From Apus apus (lineage: Eukaryota > Chordata > Aves > Apodiformes > Apodidae): 64,000 nucleotides of DNA. Each line of letters starts with the position of its first letter. Within the stretch, counting starts at the first letter, position 1. Shown piece by piece: positions 55,501 through 61,500 of this stretch. The position numbers and the translations under genes are program-made. The notes below the pieces were generated by a model, which saw only the letters and a list, made by a program, of their open reading frames with translations, made no database searches and had not been told where the DNA came from. The stretch spans positions 15,616,001 through 15,680,000 of the forward strand of contig NC_067285.1 in assembly GCF_020740795.1 (NCBI RefSeq), given 5' to 3'.

Positions 55501-58500
55501 CACAGGGTAAGGATGATACATGAAACTGTAGAAATCTGTATAGTCGAAGCTGGATTCGTGGCAAGAAAATGGAAAAATTGAAGTACATGAGTTATTAACA
55601 CTGCAAGACCTACTAGCGCAGGGATACCTGGAATTCTTTTGGGTCCCTGAGAATGGTTAGTTGTCTAGTTTGTGTATCCTTATTGTTTCTGCCAGATGTA
55701 TGTTTAATAAAGATGAAGCAGGAGTTTCACTTCCCTTACGGATTTCCTTACTATGGGCAATTAGTTGAATTTGTTGCTTTATTTTAAAGTGAGCGTTGCA
55801 AAATAGAACTGAACAACTGAGAACACATTATAGACTTTATTTATTTCAGATAGCCAGTTTAAATCTCAGTGGATCTGTTTATATATATATTTTTTTATGA
55901 AACACTGTGACCTCACTTCAGTTTTCATTAAAATCATAACTATTTTTATGTTATTATGCAAGTTAAAGCCTAAATCATTGAGGATTTTCTTTTTGTTTTT
56001 TAGTTCCTTAATGTTCAGGTGGAAGTCTATAGGAGAAAATGGCATGAGAAACTTCAGCTACTGTTGGGTTTTTCTAAAAAATAAAAAAAAATAAAATTTA
56101 AAAAGAAGTTTTTTGAACACTCAAAAATTTATATCTACTCAAAAATGCCTGTTTCTAATCCTAAAGGTCTGTTTAATCCTGTGTAAGCAGCCAGGTAGAG
56201 GAAAATGGGATTGTGTAATCTGCCTTACTTGAAGAACTAATTGACTGAAGAACAGATTTTCAGGAGTAAGGAGTTTTCATAATCATCTAAATAGATTTTT
56301 CTGTTTCAACAGTCTTTTTTGCTTTGAGATGTTTACAGATGACTCAGCAATTTAATTATTTTGAATCAAGCTATCTTCTAAGCATTTGGCAATTGCTTTC
56401 CCTATTCAACAGTCATACAACAAAAATGAAGCAAGAAGCACTGTGGAGCTTACAGTCTGCTTTGGAATTTGCTTATGAAATGAATGCATTATACATTATA
56501 CATTACTACTGTTTACATTAAAGCCTATAAACTTGGCTAACCCAACAATCATACAAGAGGCTAGAAGGAATATAGTCATGAGGTGCCTCTGTAGAAAATT
56601 ATATTGTGTTCCTACCCAGTACATTCCACTGCAGGAAGATTATTATGGATACAAAATGCAATTAGTTCAAGTTAGTAAAAATCAATTTAGAGCACAAGAG
56701 AACATGAATTCCAAGAACTGAAAAAGATGGCTGCTACTATGAGGATAGGTGAACTAATCTTTTTTATGTTACCTGGAATTAGTGTGAAATCTTAATACTG
56801 GGACAAAAATGAGAATCTAATCTTATTCTGCTTTAGAAATGCAGAAATAATGTCTGTGTTCTGGACCACATATGGGGCCAGGTTCACAAACAAGAATAAA
56901 ATAATTATTTGCAGACAACAGAAGCTTGGTATCTTATATAAATAGTCTTCCTAATTTGTGAGGTCCCTGTGTGTCCAAGTTATAAGGAATACAAGTATGA
57001 AGTGTCATCTTCAATCATGAAGTCAAACTCAGTTTATAGATTACATACCCTTTTATAGCACAGAACTGTTTTGAATACATTGAAAAGAAAAGTTAATTTT
57101 CACAAAAAAACATGTATGTACAGGTGCATATATTCTCTCTTGTACTGTTTATATAAAGAAGTCTTGATATATTAGAATATTCAGGTATATAACCTTAAAA
57201 ATATTTTTAATAATATTGTACTAAATGTTACTTCATAGTTTTTATTAAAAATACTTTTTAAGTGTCTTGTAAGTACAAATTCAACAGACGATAGTTGAAA
57301 ATACCAGTTATGTTTTTGTCTCATTATTATTTTTATTTCTATTTTTGCCCTACCATCGCATCAACAACTTTAATCTTTCTGCTGGTGTTACCACAACAGA
57401 AAGTCATTTCGTGAGACCCAGCTTTTTCCAAATGTGTTGAAAATAAAAAGTTACAGAATCATAATGCTTTGACTGCAGCAATTTTGAACGTTAAAGAAAA
57501 CCTTTCTAAAATCCTGCTTTTTTCCCAACTCCATCAGTTTTTACAATTTCTGAAAGAAACAATTAGTAGTATTGTTTAAATGAGATGAGTTTTAACTGGC
57601 CAAAATATATAAGAAATACAAGGAATAATATGAAACTGAAATCTGTTTTTCTGCTGTTGTAGCAGTCAGTGGACAATGATCCTTAGCTGTAAGACAATCA
57701 ATTACCAACATGTAGGTGATGAGCTGCTCTACCCGGCTTCTCTCTGCTGTCTCTTTGCTGCCCTATTCATTAAACCAAGCACTACAAATCAGCTGTGAAA
57801 ATGTATAGCATTATTTTAATCCCCATACCAGCAGCTGGCAAAGACTAGTTCAGATCTCATTTTGAACAATAGAGATGTTGCTGGTACTGTCGATAGGGGT
57901 AGCATTTAACATTTAGAAGTCCTTGTGTATTGTACCTTAGCATAGCTAACAGCTGTATTTGTATAGCAAACTGTTTTCAGCTAGTTTTAGTTTATAATAT
58001 GAATGTTTATATATATTATACTTGGAGTACATGTTGTTTAGAAAATAACTGTAGTTGTTTATTGCTGGCATATATTAAGTGTTAACACTGTTATGTATAA
58101 ATAATGAATGAGCTGTGGAAATGTCAAAGGAAAGATGCACTGTCTGAACCAAAATATTGAGAAAATACAATAGTCTCAATGTAAAAATTAGCATGAGTAG
58201 AAGCTCAAAACAGTTAAAAGTTAGCCAACTTCACATTGTAAAATCTAGTGGAGAAAACACACATCCCATATCCACTCCAAGCAGACTAGAAATTCCAATG
58301 GAAGGCTTGGAAGTGGCTGTTTCAAGCAGGATGTTGGTTTGAGTTGCCAGAGGAAAGTTCTGTCTCTCTTGCAAGGTAGAGCTGTTTGTCTCCACCCTAT
58401 CCTTCCTTATTGAAATCTCCTGTAAACCAGTTTTATTTCAGAAATGAGTTCTTTCATTAGCTGTAGTCTAATTTTCGGTGTCTGGCAAGGATTATATCAA

Positions 58501-61500
58501 CCTACTTTTTGCCCCAGGTCTGACGTGTTTTTTTTAAGGCAGCAATAAGATTGCATTGATTGTACAGCATTGAGGTAAAAGTGTGCTAAAGCAGTGTTTA
58601 GGAGCTGCTGTTTCAAGGAGTGAAGATAGCTTGACTACATTTGTCCTAACACTCCTTTCATAGAGATAAGTCTGCTTGGTCAGTTTGAGTATAATCTGCA
58701 ACTGGAACTGAGTTCTGAATGAGTCTAACCACAGAACAAGTTTGTGTTTTGCAGACGTACATCTCATTAATACGCCTGTCTTTCCAGTGAAAATACTTGT
58801 ATGTTTCAAATGTTTCTTTTTTCACCTTCTGAAACTAAATGCATTTAAATTTTTTTAAATTCTGTATTTATAAATTTATAAGTAAATTTGAGAACATGCA
58901 AGTTCTGAGAAGCTCTGAGTGCCAGAATGTATATTCTGCCATAAAAATTAATAACTTTACTATTTTTCTACTGGAACCTGTAAATATTGGGTAACCTTAG
59001 ATAGGTTGTGATTTAATAAGGTACAAAAAGTAAAATGCTTGTTATGTGATTTAAAATATCAACAGTAGGATTGATCTAGCTATTAGCTGTGTTTTGAAAT
59101 AGCATAAAAATTAAGATATTTATGGATAAAGGTGACACTTTCAAATGTCATCATTAACGATTTGCTGTGTAGGTTCCTATCAGATAGTTAATTGCAGGTT
59201 TTAAGGTTCACAAAGGTTAATCTACATTTGGAAAAGTTATTCCTTAGTCAATCAAGTATATGTCCCCTGCCTCACATCACCTCAAGTCCAGGAGCTGCTG
59301 ATTTTACACCCTGACACAGAGCACATCCAGGCAAACCAAGCCAAGTCCTTGCACCTTGGTAAGAACAGGGAAAGGCAGCTGCCAGGGCTGTCATTTCTCC
59401 AGGTCAATGTCCTTTTTGCCCATAGTAGGTTTCAGTTATCCTCCAGATTTCATAAGATACTTACTTGTAAGAGTCTCCACCAAAGTTCAGTGCACACAAG
59501 CTGTGACCAGAAAGTTTCTAGCACAAGTTTTACATATTCTCGCCACTGTTTTCCCTTTTCTGTTCCTTTTATCTTTTCCTTTCCCTTCTGTCAATATTCT
59601 GCATCCTTTGGTGGAGCCACCCTTCAGCACTGAAAAAACTTACGCTTCAAGGACAGATTGGAATTTGCAATTTTCCCAAGTAAGCAAAGTCACTCTATCA
59701 TTACTTTGTTTCTTAGACTAAGGTACGGTCTATAGAAAAGTGTCCTGAGAGATTAAGTGTACTTCAGAGGGAGCAGAGCAATTGAATAGTTTCATAAAAA
59801 ATGTTTATATTCTGGACCTACCTAAAATTAAAGATGTGGAATAGAATGGGATTTGCTAATTGTTACTCACCTGAAGTTATTCAGTGGACAACCCACTTCT
59901 GTCCATCAGATTCCAAACATCAGTAAATGACCGCTCTTTCTGAATCCCTTTCTGTGGTCATAATCTCTTAATCAACCTGGTTTCACTTTAAGTGATGAAA
60001 CAAAACCAATTTTTTAAATAAAAACAAGCAGTTTTCAATTCAGAATCTGGGTAAGAGCTTTTCTGTGCTTTCACTGTTCCCTATGTGACACCAGTGTAGT
60101 GGTACAAATTTAAAAAATCCACAGGGCTTCTGTGACTCTTGTTGCTAATGAACTGTGTTGTTAAACCTTTTGAGCTTTTCAGAAAAACAGCGACAGGTTT
60201 TTGCAAAATTCAAAGTAATTTATAGTAAATCCATCCCATTAAATGTAACCTATTTACCAATCTGTTGTTTGATTTGTTAGCTCTGAGCTGTGTGTTTTCA
60301 GATTGCTGTGCTTGTGGGAGTTCTGTCGGCTGCATTCAGTGAACTTCCTTCATTTAAAATGCTGCTTCATGTAACTGGGTCACTGGTAGTTAGGTTAGGA
60401 CCCAAGTGCAAAAGCCACCACTTTATAAAACAACACACATCATGTTTCATAATAAGAAGCTGAACCCAAAGTGGATGCCCATTTTCATTGGTTGGTAAAA
60501 TAACAAAACCTTTGGTATGCAAACAAGTATAAATGTTTAAATTTAATTTGATATTATTGTGAGAAGAAAAATATACTTTTGTTTTTATACATTGGTTAAG
60601 TTAGGTAATTCTATACATGTTTAGTTTATTTTTTGAATATATAAAATTCATAAATATAAAATATGTAAGCTGAACTTCAACATTAATATGTCCTTTATTT
60701 ATAGAGCAGCTCTGCTGTCTGCCTTCTGACTTGGCTGTTTAATATAATGTAATGACACTTGTTTGGAAACCGTTGCTTTCAGTCAAACATCCAGTTCTTG
60801 CTGCAAATATAGGTCCAGCTGCTTAGCAGAGCATTTCTGGGGTCTGCACTGATTTCGAACCCCATAATTTTTAATACTGGATTACCTCTGAGTGTAACTT
60901 TAAAAAAATGTTCTTGAAAACAACTAGTTAAGTGCAACTATAATTAAAGGCATATTTATATAAACGGAATCAGTGGGGTTTCATAATACGCAAAGCAGCT
61001 GCTGAACTGTGGCATAACTAATGCTTTTCTGGGCACAGGTGATGCCTCTGTAACTTGCCTGTAAGCACAGCTGTGTAAGGTAGTTTTTCCTAGTAATATA
61101 GTAATTATATTACCATAGTAATACTTTCCTATCCAAGTAATATATTCCTGTCTGTTTGGATGTTCTTTTTTTAATATAAAATAATTCTCATCTAAAACTT
61201 AGTTTCCTACTAGAAGCTTGCATTTACTGTTTGGATCAGAATCCTTTTTTATCTTTAAACAGGAATTAGAACAATTACTAATGATGGAGACAAAAAATTA
61301 CAGAAAGACTATAAAGTTTTACCAGAAACTATTGCAGAAAGAAAGAAGCATCAAAGGTAAGATTACAGGAATTTGCCAGTAATTAAAAAGGTGCCTAGCA
61401 CTTTTAAGGATTTTTTTTTTTCCCGTGAATCAAAATAATTGATGTTCTCATGCTTTATGTTTTAAATCTAAAGGTCTTGAAACTAAATCTATGTTGCCCA